Source: Lichenicoccus sp964247695 (lineage in GTDB: Bacteria > Pseudomonadota > Alphaproteobacteria > Acetobacterales > Acetobacteraceae). From it: a stretch of DNA of 64,000 nt. The stretch covers positions 1 through 64,000 of the forward strand of contig CAXTVI010000006.1 in the NCBI GenBank assembly GCA_964247695.1, read 5' to 3'. Under the pieces are notes generated by a model. That model saw only the letters and a list, made by a program, of their open reading frames with translations. It had not been told where the DNA came from and did no database searches. This document shows positions 33,819 through 42,717 of the stretch, piece after piece. The translations under genes and the position numbers were made by a program. How positions within the stretch are numbered: position 1 is the stretch's first letter; each line of letters starts with the position of its first letter.

Positions 33819-33838
33819 CCTACCAACTGAAAGGTAGG
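33819..33838. promoter_or_regulatory. TetR-type operator 2
   Basis: Perfect 6-bp arms CCTACC and GGTAGG with an eight-base spacer (AACTGAAA). Overlaps the expected transcript start and part of the GST ribosome site (AGGAA at 33836-33840). Sixteen of 20 bases are shared with operator 1, whose centre is 54 bases away. Confidence 0.8.
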
Positions 33839-33847
33839 AACACGACC

Positions 33848-34570
33848 ATGACCTCCGGCACCCTAGTTTCCACCGGTTCAACGACGCTTCGCCTCTTCAC
33901 CTCGCCGTCGGCCTTTCCCAACCCGCAGCGCCTGCGCCTGCTCATGCACGAAAAGGGGATCGCCGATAAGTTCGAGGAGTGCATCTACGACATGTCGCCG
34001 GTCGGCGAGCAGCGGCAGTGGCCGCACCTGAAGATGAATCCGTGGGGCGAGACGCCCACGTTGCAACTTGCCGACGGCACCACCCTCGCCGAGACGAACG
34101 CCATCGCGCGGTACCTCGACCAGTCCTATCCCGGGCGGAAGATCATGGGCGAGACCGCCTTGCAGCAGGGTCTCGACACGATGTGGAACAACCGCATCTG
34201 GGTGCACATCCTCTACCGGATCGTGACCGCGTTCCATGTCCTGCATCAGGGGCTCGGCCCGAAGCTCGAGCTGACCAGCAACCATTCCTGGGGCGAGCAT
34301 TGCCGCAAGGAGGCGCTGGCGCATGCGGGCCTGGTCAACCAGCACCTGTCTGACGGACGCGACTGGATGCTCGGCGGCGACGCGCCGACCTTTTCCGACA
34401 TGACTCTGGCGACCGCGATCGCGTTTTCAAAGTTTCCTGTCAACGCAACGCCGCTGGACGAGCGCTTCGAGCATCTGGACGCGTTCTGGCGCCGCTGGCA
34501 GCGTCGTCCCGGCTTCCAGGCTGCGTACGCCGACCGCCAGAGTGGCGTGCCGGAACTGGATAACGCCTGA
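33848..34570 (+). CDS. Glutathione S-transferase family protein
   Basis: A 240-residue GST. The thioredoxin-like domain (residues 14-95) has LRLFTSPSAFPNPQRLRLLMHEKGI and the ETPTLQLADGTTLAETNAIARYLDQSYPG glutathione-binding block; the helical C domain has FSDMTLATAIAFSKF (the conserved Asp of the N-capping box). Likely role: conjugation or reduction of electrophiles. Strongly placed for TetR control (two operators, one promoter). A ruined tautomerase gene and an SDR lie next. Confidence 0.92.
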   Translation: MTSGTLVSTGSTTLRLFTSPSAFPNPQRLRLLMHEKGIADKFEECIYDMSPVGEQRQWPHLKMNPWGETPTLQLADGTTLAETNAIARYLDQSYPGRKIMGETALQQGLDTMWNNRIWVHILYRIVTAFHVLHQGLGPKLELTSNHSWGEHCRKEALAHAGLVNQHLSDGRDWMLGGDAPTFSDMTLATAIAFSKFPVNATPLDERFEHLDAFWRRWQRRPGFQAAYADRQSGVPELDNA

Positions 34571-34617
34571 GATCGTCACAGGCCCGATCACTCGGTTCTG
34601 CATCAAGGGAGACTGTC

Positions 34618-34995
34618 ATGCCCGTTCGCACGGATTGATCTGGCCAAGGGCACAACCGCCGAATAATGCGCCGCCGTGGCGGAGGTCGTCTACCAGGGCA
34701 TTGTCGGTGTCCTGAAGGCGCCGGAAGGCGACCGCTTCATCGTCGTCGGCGAGAATGCGCCCGAGAACCTGATCTGCGATCCCGCTTTCCTCGGCATGCA
34801 ACGCTCGCCCGACTTCATCCTGATCCAGGTGACCAGCACCGTCGGCAACACAAGGAGGCTAAGCTTGCCTTCTTCCGCTGCATCTTCGACGAGTTGAACA
34901 GCAAGCTGGGCGTGCGCCGTGACGACGTCATGATCAACCTGGTCTTCGTCCAGCGCGAGGACTGGTCGTTCGGCAGCGGCGACCCCTGGAACTGA
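34618..34995 (+). pseudogene. Tautomerase-family protein, decayed
   Basis: The expected protein is about 126 residues. Its parts are clear: MPV at ATG 34618 with a good AGGGAGA site; IDLAKGTTAE in another frame; then AAVAEVVYQGIVGVLKAPEGDRFIVVGENAPENLI; and last EAKLAFFRCIFDELNSKLGVRRDDVMINLVFVQREDWSFGSGDPWN. Three lesions: a one-base frameshift near 34624-34630, an in-frame TAA at 34664-34666, and a second frameshift near 34851-34857. Three independent changes make a sequencing error unlikely. It lies just after the GST gene and probably once belonged to the same detoxification unit. Confidence 0.85.
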
Positions 34996-35015
34996 CGGTA
35001 CTCGGGCTGCCGTCA

Positions 35016-35705
35016 TCACCAGGGGACGGTGCGCCCGAGATAGTCGAGATACTGCAGCCCGGCATGGCCCTGCACGCCGACGAGCACGTCGACCACGCCT
35101 GGCACGCTGTCCTCGATCGCGAGGCGCCCCTCCGGGCCGCCAAGCTCCGTGCGGACCCAGCCGGGCGCCATCAGCACCATCGCCCGCGGATCGTCCGCAT
35201 GGCGCGCCGCGAAGCTGCGCATGAAGGTGTTCAGCGCCGCCTTGCTGCCGCGATACACCTCGCGCATCCCGTTCGTGTTGTTGGCCACGCTGCCCTGGCC
35301 GGACGACATCACCCCGATCGTGCCGGTGGGCGGAACCAGGTCCTGCAGCGCTTCGACGACCCGCAGCGGGCTCAGGGCGTTCGTCACCATCACGCGCACG
35401 AACTCCTCCGTCGAGACCTCGGCGACCGTGTTGTCCGGGTTGCTGTTGGTGACGCCGGCATTGACGAACAGGACGTCGAACCGCCTCTGCGCCAGCCGGG
35501 CGCGCAGCGTCGCGACCTGCTCCGGAACATCGATGTCGACCGTCTCGATCTCGAGCCTGCCGCCGGACCGGTCCGCGAGGGCATGCAGCCCGGTTCGGCG
35601 GTCGCCACGCACGGTGCCGACGACCTGCCAGCCACGGTGCAGATACTCCTCCGCTATCGCACAGCCGAGGCCACGCGACGCGCCGATCAGCAGGATGGTC
35701 TTCAT
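35016..35705 (-). CDS. SDR-family NAD(P)-dependent oxidoreductase
   Basis: A 229-residue short-chain dehydrogenase. Cofactor motif LIGASRGLGCAIAEEYL at residues 5-21; DIDVPEQ near residue 63; NAG replaced by VNAGVTNS; catalytic Ser in MSSGQGS; YRGSKAALN with catalytic Tyr and Lys. The C-terminal region (MVLMAPGWVRTELGG) is typical of classical SDRs. Start at ATG 35705, which has GGAGA upstream; ATG 35723 is also in frame. Substrate unknown, perhaps a carbonyl compound given the GST and tautomerase nearby. Confidence 0.9.
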   Translation of the reverse strand: MKTILLIGASRGLGCAIAEEYLHRGWQVVGTVRGDRRTGLHALADRSGGRLEIETVDIDVPEQVATLRARLAQRRFDVLFVNAGVTNSNPDNTVAEVSTEEFVRVMVTNALSPLRVVEALQDLVPPTGTIGVMSSGQGSVANNTNGMREVYRGSKAALNTFMRSFAARHADDPRAMVLMAPGWVRTELGGPEGRLAIEDSVPGVVDVLVGVQGHAGLQYLDYLGRTVPW

Positions 35706-35731
35706 CGGGTTGGTCTCCGGCATGGTGAACT

Positions 35732-36148
35732 CTACTTCTGGCTGGACGCATCCTGCGCGGGGCGCCTGGCGCCTATCTGGTGGCCGGCCGCCACGGCCGC
35801 GAAGCACAGCACGACCGAAAGTGCGACGTTCAGCAGGGCCAGGCTCGCGCGGCCGCCGCGCACCAGCTCGAGTGTCTGCAGGCTGAACGAGGAGAACGTC
35901 GTGAAGCCGCCGCAGAGGCCGACCATGACAAAGGCGCGCAGGGCCGGGCTGTCCGGCAGCATTCCGCCTTCGAGTGTGGCGGCGCCGACCAGCCCGATCA
36001 GGAAGCTGCCGGCAATGTTGATCAGGATGGTGCCCCACGGGAAGCCACTGCCCCAGGCGGCGACCGTCGCCAGCCCGATCAGGTAGCGCAGCACGCTGCC
36101 GGCGGCGCCACCGACCGCCACGAGCATGATCATCGGCAAGGTCATCAT
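35732..36148 (-). CDS. crcB: Fluoride efflux channel CrcB/Fluc
   Basis: A 138-residue four-helix membrane protein forming a dual-topology dimeric fluoride channel. Marks: VAVGGAAGSVLRYLIG, FPWGTILINIAGSFLIG and GLCGGFTTFSSFSLQTLEL, containing the conserved GFTTFSTF-type motif and Asn of the pore. The leader contains a large hairpin (36166-36210) and no recognisable fluoride riboswitch. Two adjacent ATG codons (36148, 36145) are possible starts. It is 26 bases from the SDR gene and likely co-transcribed. Confidence 0.95.
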   Translation of the reverse strand: MMTLPMIMLVAVGGAAGSVLRYLIGLATVAAWGSGFPWGTILINIAGSFLIGLVGAATLEGGMLPDSPALRAFVMVGLCGGFTTFSSFSLQTLELVRGGRASLALLNVALSVVLCFAAVAAGHQIGARRPAQDASSQK

Positions 36149-36165
36149 CCGTCTCCGGCAGGCTA

Positions 36166-36210
36166 GAGCATCATCCGATCGCCTGACCTGTCGATCGGAT
36201 AAAGATGCTC
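36166..36210. repeat. Long interrupted palindrome (REP-like or leader hairpin) between crcB and the oxoprolinase gene
   Basis: Outer arms GAGCATC (36166-36172) and GATGCTC (36204-36210), inner arms ATCCGATCG (36173-36181 region) and CGATCGGAT (36192-36200), ten-base loop. This layout (GAGCATxATCCG at one end, mirrored at the other) resembles dispersed intergenic palindromes of alphaproteobacteria. It would also form a strong hairpin in the crcB leader. Confidence 0.7.
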
Positions 36211-36274
36211 GTCAGTGGACAGGGTTATCGTGCCAGCCTACGGCAGACCAACCAAGCCGCGCACAGGAGGCCGC

Positions 36275-39200
36275 ATGGACGAGCAGGCGCCGCCTCTTCA
36301 GACTGCCACAGCCGGCCAGTGGCGGTTCTGGATCGATCGCGGCGGCACCTTCACCGATATCGTCGCCCGTGATCCTTCAGGCACGCTGCGCACCGCCAAG
36401 CTGCTGAGCGAGGATCCGGCGCGCCATGCCGATGCGGCACTGGCCGGGATCGCCGGCATGCTCGGTCTGGCCGGGACCGACCCGATCCCGCCCGGGCTGG
36501 TCGCCGAGGTCAGGCTCGGCACCACGGTCGCCACCAACGCCCTGCTGCAGCGCCGGACCGCGCCAGTGCTGCTGCTGGTCGATGCCGGCTATGCCGACGT
36601 GCTGCGTATCGGCGACCAGACCCGTCCGGACCTGTTCGCGCTCGAGATCCGGCTGCCGGCGCCGCTGGCCGGGCGCATCGTGGAGATCGCGGGGCGCACC
36701 GCCGCCGATGGCAGCATCGTGGCGCCCCTGGACGAGGCGCAGGCCCGCGCGGCGCTGGCGTCGGCCCGCGCCGACGGCATCGAAAGCTGCGCCATCGCCC
36801 TGATCCATGCCTGGGCGCATCCCGCCCTGGAGCAGCGCCTGGCGGCGCTGGCACGCGAGGCGGGCTTCACCCAGGTCTCGACCGGGCACGAGGTGAGCCC
36901 GTTGCTGCGGCTGATCCCGCGCGCGCAGACGGCGCTGGTGGATGCGGCAGTCTCGCCGATCCTCCGCCGGCATACCGCGCATCTGGCGGACGCACTCCCC
37001 GACACCCGGCTGCTGTTCATGCAATCGAGCGGGGGTCTCGCGGACGCGGCGCACTTCACCGGCTGCCAGGCGATCCTGTCCGGGCCGGCCGGCGGCATCG
37101 TCGGCGCCGCGCGCACCGCGGAGGCCGCGGGGCTGGGGCGCATCATCAGCTTCGACATGGGGGGCACCTCGACCGATGTCGCGCTGTACGACGGCAGCTT
37201 CGAGCGCAGCTACGAGACCCACATCGCCGGCCTCGGGCTGCGCATCCCGGTGCGGGTGCCGATGCTGGCGATCAACACGGTGGCGGCCGGCGGCGGCTCG
37301 ATCCTGCAGTTCGACGGCACCCGGCTGCGCGTCGGCCCGTCCAGCGCCGGCGCCGCTCCCGGACCCTGCGCGTACGGAAGCGGCGGCCCGCTGACGGTGA
37401 CCGACGCCAACGTCCAGCTCGGCCGGCTGGTGCCGTCGCAGTTCCCGCGCCTGTTCGGACCCGATGGCGACGCAGCACTCGACGACGGGGCGGTGCGTGA
37501 CCGGTTCGAGAGGCTGGCCTGCGAGGTCGCCGCTGCGACCGATACGCCAGCGGATGCGGATGCGCTGGCCGAAGGGTTCCTGCGCATCGCCGTCGACAAC
37601 ATGGCCAACGCGATCCGCGAGATCTCGGTGCGCCGCGGCCAGGACCCGCGCCACTTCGCGCTGCACTGCTTTGGCGGCGCCGGCGGCCAGCATGCCTGCC
37701 TGGTGGCCGCGGCACTCTGCATGTCGACTGTGCTGGTGCATCCGATGGCCGGCGTGCTGTCCGCCTTCGGCATGGCGCTGGCCGCCCGCGTGGTGTTGCG
37801 CGAGCAGGCGGTGGAACGCGCGCTGGACGACGCAGCACTGCCCGGCCTGCGGGCGCTCGCGGACGATCTGGCACGACAGGCCCGCGACGCGCTGGCCGAG
37901 CAGGGCGTGCATGAGGCCACCGTCACCCGGCGCCTGCACCTGCGTCGCGCCGGCTCGGATGCGGTGCTGGTTGTTGTATTCGAGGAAATGCAGCAGATCC
38001 GGGCGTCCTTCGGCCAGCAGCATCGGGACCGGTTCGGCTTCGCGCCCCAGAGCACCACAGGCACGGCTGCGATCATCGTCGACGCGGTCGCCGTCGAGGC
38101 CGCCGAACCCGGCGCGCCGCCGCCCTTCGTGGCCGCCCAGGTGCGCGCGTCCGGCACGGCCCTCGCTCCGGTGCAGCCCGTCACGTTCCGCAGCGGCGGC
38201 CGCTGGTGGGAGGCCGGCCTGTTCGACCGGGCGACCCTGTGCGAGGGCGACGTCGTGCCCGGCCCGGCGCTGGTGAGCGAGGCCAACGCAATGACGGTGA
38301 TCGAGCCGGGCTGGAGTGCCGCGATCACCGGACGCGGCGACATGGTGCTGACCCGCGCCGTCCGACACGATGGAGCCATGGGACCCGCGCCGGACGATCC
38401 CGACCCGTTGCGCATCGCGCTGTTCAACAACCTGTTCATGACGATCGCGCAGCAGGCCGGCAGCGTGCTGCGGAACACCGCGCAGAGCGTCAACATCCGC
38501 GAGCGGCTGGATTTCTCGGTGGCGCTGTTCGATGCCGACGGACGCCTGGTCGCCAATGCGCCGCACGTGCCGGTGCATCTCGGTGCGATGGGCGAAAGCG
38601 TGCGCACCGTGCTGCGGAACCGGGGCGCGAGCCTGCGGCCGGGCGATGCGATCGCGCTGAACAATCCCTTCGACGGCGGCACGCATCTTCCGGACATCAC
38701 CGTGATCACGCCGGTGTTCGACGACGCCGGCGAGCGCCCGATCTTCTTTGTCGGCTCGCGCGGGCACCATGCCGATATCGGCGGCATCACCCCGGGTTCG
38801 ACGCCGGCCTTTTCCCGCCGGCTCGACGAGGAAGGCGTGGTGATCGACGATTTCCTTCTGGTCGGCGACGGCAGGCTGCGCGAGCAGGAGTTCCGCGACC
38901 TGCTGGCAGGCGGCCCGTATCCGGCGCGCAGCCCGGACGTCAATGTGGCCGATATTACCGCCCAGGTTGCCGCCAACGAATATGCGGCGCGCGCGCTGCG
39001 TGCGGCTGTCGGCGCGCATGGTCGGGACACCATGCTGCGTGCGATGCGCGACGTGATGGCGAACGCCGAGGAGAGCGTACGGCGCGCGATCGACCGTCTT
39101 GACGACGGGTGCTTCGCGTATCGCATGGATGGTGGCGCGTGCCTGCGCGCCGCGGTGCGCATCGATCGCGCGCGACGCAGCGCGGTGATCGACTTCAGGG

Positions 39201-39931
39201 GCACCGACGCACAGCATCCAGGCAACTTCAACGCGCCGCCCGCGGTGGTGCGCGCGGTGGTGCTGTACGTGTTCCGTTGCCTCGCCGGCGATGACATCCC
39301 GCTCAATGACGGCTGCCTGGTGCCGCTGGAGATCGTGGTGCCACCGGGCACGTTCCTGTCACCGGAACCCGGGGCCGCCGTGGTGGCGGGCAACACCGAG
39401 GTCTCGCAGGCCGCCTGCGTGGCACTCTTCGGCGCGCTCGGGCGCATGGCGTGCAGCCAGGGCACGATGAACAACCTGCTGTTCGGCGATGCCACCCGGC
39501 AATACTACGAAACCATCTGCGGCGGTACCGGGGCCGGCCCGGATTTCGACGGCGCCAGCGCCGTGCAGAGCCACATGACCAATACCCGCATGACCGACCC
39601 GGAGGTGCTGGAGCTGCGTTATCCGGTGCGTCTGGAAGCGTTCTGCGTCCGGCATGGCTCCGGCGGCGCGGGTGCGCGGCGCGGCGGCGACGGTGCGGTG
39701 CGCCGGCTGCGTTTCCTGCAGCCGATGACCGCCGTGCTGGTCTCCTCGCGACGCGAGCAGGGACCGTTCGGCCTGCAGGGCGGCGAGGACGGCGCACCGG
39801 GCGTGCAGCATGTCGAGCGGGCCGACGGCACCATCGAGACGATCGGCGGCATCGCGCAGATGGAGCTCGGCGCCGGCGACCTGCTCTGCGTCGAGACGCC
39901 CGGCGGCGGCGGCTATGGGGGCACGCAATGA
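36275..39931 (+). CDS. 5-oxoprolinase / hydantoinase A-B fusion
   Basis: A 1218-residue ATP-dependent amidohydrolase. The hydantoinase-A half (residues 10-690) starts WRFWIDRGGTFTDIVARDP and contains GLVAEVRLGTTVATNALLQRR, FMQSSGGLADAAHFTGCQAILSGPAGGIVGAART, and SFDMGGTSTDVAL. The hydantoinase-B half (about 700-1218) has DPDPLRIALFNNLFMTIAQQAG, GDAIALNNPFDGGTHLPDITVITPVF, GSRGHHADIGG and ETPGGGGYG. Fused A-B proteins of this length hydrolyse 5-oxo-L-proline to glutamate, or related hydantoins. Start fixed by AGGAGG at 36265-36270. Coupled by ATGA overlap to arfB. Confidence 0.93.
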   Translation: MDEQAPPLQTATAGQWRFWIDRGGTFTDIVARDPSGTLRTAKLLSEDPARHADAALAGIAGMLGLAGTDPIPPGLVAEVRLGTTVATNALLQRRTAPVLLLVDAGYADVLRIGDQTRPDLFALEIRLPAPLAGRIVEIAGRTAADGSIVAPLDEAQARAALASARADGIESCAIALIHAWAHPALEQRLAALAREAGFTQVSTGHEVSPLLRLIPRAQTALVDAAVSPILRRHTAHLADALPDTRLLFMQSSGGLADAAHFTGCQAILSGPAGGIVGAARTAEAAGLGRIISFDMGGTSTDVALYDGSFERSYETHIAGLGLRIPVRVPMLAINTVAAGGGSILQFDGTRLRVGPSSAGAAPGPCAYGSGGPLTVTDANVQLGRLVPSQFPRLFGPDGDAALDDGAVRDRFERLACEVAAATDTPADADALAEGFLRIAVDNMANAIREISVRRGQDPRHFALHCFGGAGGQHACLVAAALCMSTVLVHPMAGVLSAFGMALAARVVLREQAVERALDDAALPGLRALADDLARQARDALAEQGVHEATVTRRLHLRRAGSDAVLVVVFEEMQQIRASFGQQHRDRFGFAPQSTTGTAAIIVDAVAVEAAEPGAPPPFVAAQVRASGTALAPVQPVTFRSGGRWWEAGLFDRATLCEGDVVPGPALVSEANAMTVIEPGWSAAITGRGDMVLTRAVRHDGAMGPAPDDPDPLRIALFNNLFMTIAQQAGSVLRNTAQSVNIRERLDFSVALFDADGRLVANAPHVPVHLGAMGESVRTVLRNRGASLRPGDAIALNNPFDGGTHLPDITVITPVFDDAGERPIFFVGSRGHHADIGGITPGSTPAFSRRLDEEGVVIDDFLLVGDGRLREQEFRDLLAGGPYPARSPDVNVADITAQVAANEYAARALRAAVGAHGRDTMLRAMRDVMANAEESVRRAIDRLDDGCFAYRMDGGACLRAAVRIDRARRSAVIDFRGTDAQHPGNFNAPPAVVRAVVLYVFRCLAGDDIPLNDGCLVPLEIVVPPGTFLSPEPGAAVVAGNTEVSQAACVALFGALGRMACSQGTMNNLLFGDATRQYYETICGGTGAGPDFDGASAVQSHMTNTRMTDPEVLELRYPVRLEAFCVRHGSGGAGARRGGDGAVRRLRFLQPMTAVLVSSRREQGPFGLQGGEDGAPGVQHVERADGTIETIGGIAQMELGAGDLLCVETPGGGGYGGTQ

Positions 39932-40350
39932 GGATCGACGTAGCCCGCGGATTGTCGATCGACGAGGCGGAGATCGGGATCAGTTTCATCCAGGCGGGCG
40001 GCCCGGGCGGCCAGAACGTCAACAAGGTCGCGACCGCGGCCCAGCTTCGCTTCGATGCCAGGCACACCCTGTCGCTGCCGAACCCGGTCAAGGCGAGGCT
40101 GCAGGCGCTGGCCGGGCAGCGGGTGACGCGCGACGGCGTCATCGTCATCACCGCCCGGCAGTTTCGCTCGCAGGAGCGCAACCGGCAGGACGCGATCGAG
40201 CGCCTGCTCGCCCTGATCCGCGAGGCCGCGCAACCACCGGTCATCCGCCGCGCCACCCGCCCCTCGTTTGGCGAGCGGCAGCGGCGCCTGGAGACCAAGA
40301 GCCATCGCGCCGCGACCAAGCGCAACCGCACGGTCCGGGATGCGGACTAG
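39928..40350 (+). CDS. arfB: Alternative ribosome-rescue factor ArfB (peptidyl-tRNA hydrolase)
   Basis: A 140-residue class I release-factor-like protein lacking the stop-codon-recognition domains. The catalytic motif FIQAGGPGGQNVNKVATAAQL has GGQ at residues 27-29. The C-terminal tail is basic and disordered (KSHRAATKRNRTVRD), the part that enters the empty mRNA channel of a stalled ribosome. It releases the nascent chain from stalled 70S. Starts inside the oxoprolinase stop (ATGA). Confidence 0.93.
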   Translation: MRIDVARGLSIDEAEIGISFIQAGGPGGQNVNKVATAAQLRFDARHTLSLPNPVKARLQALAGQRVTRDGVIVITARQFRSQERNRQDAIERLLALIREAAQPPVIRRATRPSFGERQRRLETKSHRAATKRNRTVRDAD

Positions 40351-40422
40351 GACCTGAGTTGGGCAGAATACGGCCGGCATCCCCGGCTTGCTGTCAAATC
40401 GTTACGCAAATAATGATGACTG

Positions 40423-41499
40423 ATGGATCAGGCGGTTCCGGTCCGGGAGGCGCGGGAGCGATGGCGCAGGCCGGTCGCCCTCGCCGTCGCGCTCTGCCTG
40501 CTCGTCGCCATCGCCATCCTGGCGCTCTCGTTCGACAATCGGCAGACCGGTGCCCACAACCCGCAGACTGCCAACGCCTATGTCGGCGGCGACACCACCC
40601 CGCTCTCGGCGCGGGTGACGGGATATCTCCGGCAGTTTCCCGTCACCGACAACCAGGTGGTGCAGGCCGGCCAGTTGGTGGCGGTCATCGAGGATGACGA
40701 TTATCGCGCCCAGGCCGGGCAGGCGGCGGCCCAGCTCCAGGCCGCGCAGGCCAGGCTCGCGGCGCTCGATGCGCAGCTCCGGCAACTGGCAGAGGAGACC
40801 GCGCAGGCCCGCACAGGCGAGGTCGCAGCGTCCGCCGATGCCGGCCGCGCCTCTCCCGAGCTGCGCCGCCAGATCCTGTTGCTGCATACCGATCTCGGAC
40901 AGCAGCGCGCCCTCGACCAGGCCCGCGCCGACCAGAGCCGCTACGACGCCGACATCACCGCGGCGCGTGCGCTGACCCAACTTGCGGAGCGCCAGGCCGA
41001 CGAACTGGCGGCGCAGCGCGACGAGCAGGCCGGCGTGGTCCGGGCACGGCAAGCCGACCTGCGCCTCGCCCGCATCACCCTTGGCTGGACCCGGCTGTCC
41101 GCCCCGGTCGCCGGTACGCTGGGTCCGCGGCTGGTGCGCAAGGACGACCTGCTGACCCCCGGCACCACGCTGGTCGTGCTCACACCGCTCGACGGCGTCT
41201 GGGTGGATGCGAATTTCACCGAGCGGCAGATCCCGGACATACGCATCGGCCAGCGGGCGCGACTGGTGGTGGATGCGTTCCCCCGCCAGCCGCTCGAGGG
41301 ACGTGTGACCGGCCTCTCGCCCACCACCGGTTCGGCCCTCAGCGCGATCCCTGCTGACAACACCACCGGGAACTTCACCAAGGTCGCGCAGCGGGTGCCG
41401 GTGCGCATCGCCATCCGCTGGGACCGCAGCCCGCTGCGCGGCCTGGTGCGGCCGGGCATGTCGGTGATCGCGACCGTTTTCACGAACGGCTCGCCATGA
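40423..41499 (+). CDS. HlyD/EmrA-type membrane fusion protein (first of two)
   Basis: A 358-residue periplasmic adaptor. Membrane helix at residues 18-38 (VALAVALCLLVAIAILALSF), then ANAYVGGDTTPLSARVTGYLRQFPVTDNQVVQAGQLVAVIED, a long coiled coil (residues 95-225), and LSAPVAGTLGPRLVRKDDLLTPGTTLVVLTPLDGVWVDANFTERQI. First gene of an efflux operon with a second adaptor, an MFS pump and a TolC-like channel. Confidence 0.9.
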   Translation: MDQAVPVREARERWRRPVALAVALCLLVAIAILALSFDNRQTGAHNPQTANAYVGGDTTPLSARVTGYLRQFPVTDNQVVQAGQLVAVIEDDDYRAQAGQAAAQLQAAQARLAALDAQLRQLAEETAQARTGEVAASADAGRASPELRRQILLLHTDLGQQRALDQARADQSRYDADITAARALTQLAERQADELAAQRDEQAGVVRARQADLRLARITLGWTRLSAPVAGTLGPRLVRKDDLLTPGTTLVVLTPLDGVWVDANFTERQIPDIRIGQRARLVVDAFPRQPLEGRVTGLSPTTGSALSAIPADNTTGNFTKVAQRVPVRIAIRWDRSPLRGLVRPGMSVIATVFTNGSP

Positions 41500-41518
41500 C
41501 GTGCACGCACGGATCGCC

Positions 41519-42717
41519 ATGACCAAGAACATGGTCTCGCACGCCATCGTCGTCGTGCTGATCGTGCTGGCCGCGTCCGCGTTCCTGATCGACTGGAATG
41601 TCCTGCTGGCACCGATCGGCGGTCGCTGGACCAACGACGCCACCCTGCAGGGCGATCCGACCACGCTCGCCAGCCGCGCCACCGGATACCTCGTCGCGGT
41701 GCCGGTGCGGGACTACGCGCGTGTGCACAAGGGCGAGTTGCTGTTCGCCGTCGACGACAGCGACACCCGGGCCCGGCTCGACCGCGCCGACGCCGATGTC
41801 GCGACCGCGTCCGCCGCCATCGAGGCGGCGCGGACGGCCATCGCCCTGCAGCAGGCACGGATCGAGGCGGACGCCGCAATGGTCGAGGGCGGCGAGGCGG
41901 AGCTGAAGCGGGCGCGGCTGGAACGCGTCCGGCNNNNNNNNNNNNNNNNNNNNNNNNNNNNNNNNNNNNNNNNNNNNNNNNNNNNNNNNNNNNNNNNNNN
42001 NNNNNNNNNNNNNNNNNNNNNNNNNNNNNNNNNATGGTCGAGGGCGGCGAGGCGGAGCTGAAGCGGGCGCGGCTGGAACGCGTCCGGCAGGGCCGGTTGC
42101 GGCACACCGAGAGCTACCTCGCGCGGGACTGGGAGGATGCCGTCGCGGCCGAGCAGCGCCAGACCGCCACCGTCGAGGGCGACCGTCGCGCGCTGGCGGC
42201 GGCGCAGGCCGCCCTCGGAACCCTGCAGGCAGGCCTGCGGGGCAGCGAGGCGGATCTCGCGGCCCGGCAGGCGGCGCAGCAGCTGGCCCAGGTGCGGCTC
42301 GGCTACACCCGCGTCATGGCACCGTTCGACGGCGTGGTGACCAGCCGGCTGGCACGGCTCGGCGAGTATGTCTCGCCGGGGCGCGCGCTCATCACCCTGG
42401 TGCCGCTGCACGATGTCTGGGTGGTGGCGAACTACCGGGAGGTGCAGCTCAACCGGGTGCGGGTCGGGCAGCGCGCGCGGGTGCACGTGGACGCCCTGCC
42501 CGGCGTGACACTCGCGGGCCATGTCGGCAGCCTCGAGCCGGCCAGCCAGGCGGTTGGCTCGACCTTGCCGCCGGACCGCGCCACCGGCAACTTCACCAAG
42601 GTGGTGCAGCGCGTGCCGGTGAAGATCGTGCTCGACCCGCGCCCGGACGTGCTCGACCGACTGCGTCCGGGGCTGTCGGCGGAGGCGCGCATCCTTACCG
42701 CATCGCCTCCCTCATGA
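41519..42717 (+). CDS. HlyD/EmrA-type membrane fusion protein (second of two), interrupted by an assembly gap
   Basis: Adaptor with helix at residues about 8-27 (SHAIVVVLIVLAASAFLIDW), TNDATLQGDPTTLASRATGYLVAVPVRDYARVHKGELLFAVDD, coiled coil, and LGYTRVMAPFDGVVTSRLARLGEYVSPGRALITLVPLHDVWVVANYREVQL. A 100-N gap (41934-42033) breaks the frame as written, but the 55 bases on each side are identical; merging them restores one frame of 347 residues. GTG 41501 is an alternative start. The next gene overlaps by ATGA. Confidence 0.85.
41879..41933 (+). repeat. 55-base segment duplicated across the N gap (left copy)
   Basis: Identical over all 55 bases to 42034-42088. It encodes MVEGGEAELKRARLERVR on both sides. 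The most economical reading is that the two contigs overlap here. Confidence 0.9.
41934..42033. other. Assembly gap (100 N)
   Basis: Exactly 100 unknown bases, a customary placeholder length, flanked by identical 55-base sequences. Taken literally it destroys the reading frame (length not a multiple of three); removing it with one 55-base copy restores it. Confidence 0.95.
42034..42088 (+). repeat. 55-base segment duplicated across the N gap (right copy)
   Basis: Identical to 41879-41933; see the left copy. After this copy the coiled coil continues without a break (QGRLRHTESYLARDWEDAV). Confidence 0.9.

Noticed and set aside
36149..36215. Fluoride riboswitch upstream of crcB
   Set aside because: The leader has a long palindrome but not the conserved fluoride aptamer sequence or pseudoknot.
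41934..42033. Two separate adaptor pseudogenes on each side of the N gap
   Set aside because: Merging the identical 55-base edges restores one complete reading frame.
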